Positions 5,464 to 6,245 of a stretch of DNA of 6,245 nt are shown in pieces (the stretch's first letter is position 1; every line of letters starts with the position of its first letter). This DNA comes from an uncultured Lachnospiraceae bacterium (GTDB lineage Bacteria > Bacillota_A > Clostridia > Lachnospirales > Lachnospiraceae). Below the pieces are notes generated by a model. That model made no database searches and was not told the origin of the DNA. It was given only the letters and a program-made list of their open reading frames with translations. Made by a program: the position numbers and the translations under genes. The stretch spans positions 1 through 6,245 of the forward strand of contig CAMYVI010000151.1 of NCBI GenBank assembly GCA_947302185.1. The letters run 5' to 3'.

Positions 5464-6245
5464 GATGGCAGAGGTCGATCCATTTGTACTCTCCCTCTTC
5501 TGCCGTACGAATATGTATGAAACTTTCGCCCGGATTCACCTTTGGCAGCGCATAATCATAGCACTTGGAATTGATTTTTCGAACCGACTTCCGTGCAAAT
5601 GTAGCCGCAGGGCTGCAGTAAAACGCATTTCCGTTTCCGTCATCATACAAGACGGTTGCAATAATGCCGATCCTTTCCCCTTCTCTCAGAGACACAGGAT
5701 TGTCAAGTTCTATTCGATGATAACCCGCACATCTGAAATGGCTCTCCTGATCGGCTATCCGAACGCCGTCCGTCGGCTCCGTTGCCCCCTCTTCCAACCG
5801 ATACAGCTCAAGCTTCACATCGTAATCTCCCATGAGAGGTTCAACATCCTTCGCGTATGCCCAGGTACCTATCGCCGTAATGCTCAGGTCATGATCAACA
5901 GGATAAATATTTGCAAAGGAGGATTCGCTTTCGGTCTTGGCTACCCTTATATCTTCGGCTACCGGGACATAGTCATACTGCAATGCACTTGTCAGATCGT
6001 CGTTCGGTACGGCCTGAAACTCACAGATATCCATCATTCTCAAGGAGTGGTCGAAATAAGAAAGCCAACAGTAGCCCGTATGTCTGCCTTCTTCATCCGT
6101 ATAACCGGTTGTTCCTCCCATGGCCGGTTTGGATGTACCGTCTTCTGCGATAAGCGCATCCGGTACTGCATCTGTTTCACTGCCGTAGCTGTTTTTAATC
6201 TCTGACGCAGAATTCTCGTGACTTAAGTCGTGAGATGAATGCGCA
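5426..6245 (-). CDS. Papain-like (C1 family) peptidase C-terminal part with lectin-like domain, partial and probably truncated
   Basis: The frame is open to the right edge of the window, so its 5' part is unseen; the ATG at 6121 is internal and has no ribosome binding site. In reading order it has a Ser/His-rich segment encoded by the 54-bp repeat (AHSSHDLSHENSASEI). This is followed by KNSYGSETD, which fits the KNSWG motif bearing the catalytic Asn of C1 peptidases, and GRHTGYCWLSYFDHSL, matching the usual GYFWLSYYDKSL strand. After LQYDY comes the lectin-like domain found behind clostridial C1 peptidases (SSFANIYPVD, CAGYHRIELDNPVSLREGE, GESFIHIR, YKWIDL). Cys and His of the active site would lie beyond the window. 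Right after WIDL, homology changes to ricin repeats in another phase, and the frame ends 14 codons later in unrelated residues. The product is therefore probably truncated or fused by rearrangement. The residues expected just before KNS (usually a W-L-V strand) are replaced by repeat-encoded sequence, so the upstream join is also suspect. Such proteins are normally exported. Confidence 0.7.
   Translation of the reverse strand, partial: AHSSHDLSHENSASEIKNSYGSETDAVPDALIAEDGTSKPAMGGTTGYTDEEGRHTGYCWLSYFDHSLRMMDICEFQAVPNDDLTSALQYDYVPVAEDIRVAKTESESSFANIYPVDHDLSITAIGTWAYAKDVEPLMGDYDVKLELYRLEEGATEPTDGVRIADQESHFRCAGYHRIELDNPVSLREGERIGIIATVLYDDGNGNAFYCSPAATFARKSVRKINSKCYDYALPKVNPGESFIHIRTAEEGEYKWIDLCHHECGYRIFDRHV
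6192..6245 (-). repeat. 54-bp inverted repeat, right copy (reaches window edge)
   Basis: This is the reverse complement of 2937-2990 with two mismatches, and it may continue beyond the window. It lies inside the open frame of the peptidase remnant and encodes AHSSHDLSHENSASEI just before KNSYG. Compared with the left copy, one difference is synonymous (GCG/GCA) and one changes Leu to Ser. Its centre CTCACGACTTAAGTCACGAG is an imperfect palindrome. Confidence 0.9.

Noticed and set aside
6119..6121. ATG as start of the peptidase/lectin-like gene
   Set aside because: The frame is open upstream through KNSYG to the window edge, and no purine-rich site precedes this ATG.
5393..6205. Plus-strand 270-residue open frame
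   Set aside because: It is antisense to the peptidase/lectin-like and ricin coding regions, has no ribosome binding site or recognisable domain, and has Cys/Arg/Ile-rich shadow composition.

Overview
The window looks like a piece of a Clostridia (Bacillota) chromosome, most likely from a gut or rumen Lachnospiraceae-type bacterium. The evidence is purine-rich AGGAGG-type ribosome binding sites and moderate GC content. It also carries exported multi-domain proteins typical of that group: a transglutaminase-like protein, ricin-type lectin repeats, a clostridial Ig-like/YDG-type repeat, and a papain-family C-terminal half with its lectin-like domain. No taxonomic marker gene is present, so this assignment is an inference.

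Layout. (1) Positions 1-2896, plus strand: the 3' part of a transglutaminase-like protein gene, then a complete gene for a secreted protein. That protein has a signal peptide, an acidic duplicated leader, one Ig-like repeat and two ricin-type beta-trefoils, and its gene ends at a strong intrinsic terminator. (2) Positions 2897-3341: an AT-rich stretch. It holds one copy of a 54-bp repeat, a previously untracked 37-residue minus-strand small ORF with its own ribosome binding site, and candidate promoters for that small ORF. (3) Positions 3342-4787, minus strand: a two-gene unit of an isoprenylcysteine methyltransferase-like membrane protein followed 30 bp later by an alpha/beta hydrolase that starts with GTG. 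(4) Positions 4906-6245, minus strand: a rearranged locus. The 3' part of a papain-like peptidase gene (KNSYG motif and lectin-like domain) runs straight into a truncated, out-of-frame copy of the ricin-lectin gene of region 1.

The most notable signal is structural. A 54-bp sequence at 2937-2990 recurs inverted at 6192-6245 with 52 of 54 bases identical, bracketing about 3.2 kb. The repeat edge falls at the stop codon of the small ORF on the left. On the right it falls directly next to the KNSYG motif of the peptidase remnant. A second, older inverted duplication (ricin C-terminal halves, about 72% protein identity) lies inside the same region. Together these suggest a site of past, and possibly ongoing, inversion or cassette exchange among surface-protein genes. 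The window ends exactly at the edge of the observed repeat, so its full length and the upstream part of the peptidase gene are not visible.

The plus-strand pair probably supplies exported proteins that act on the cell surface or on host or dietary glycans. The methyltransferase/hydrolase pair has no assignable substrate.
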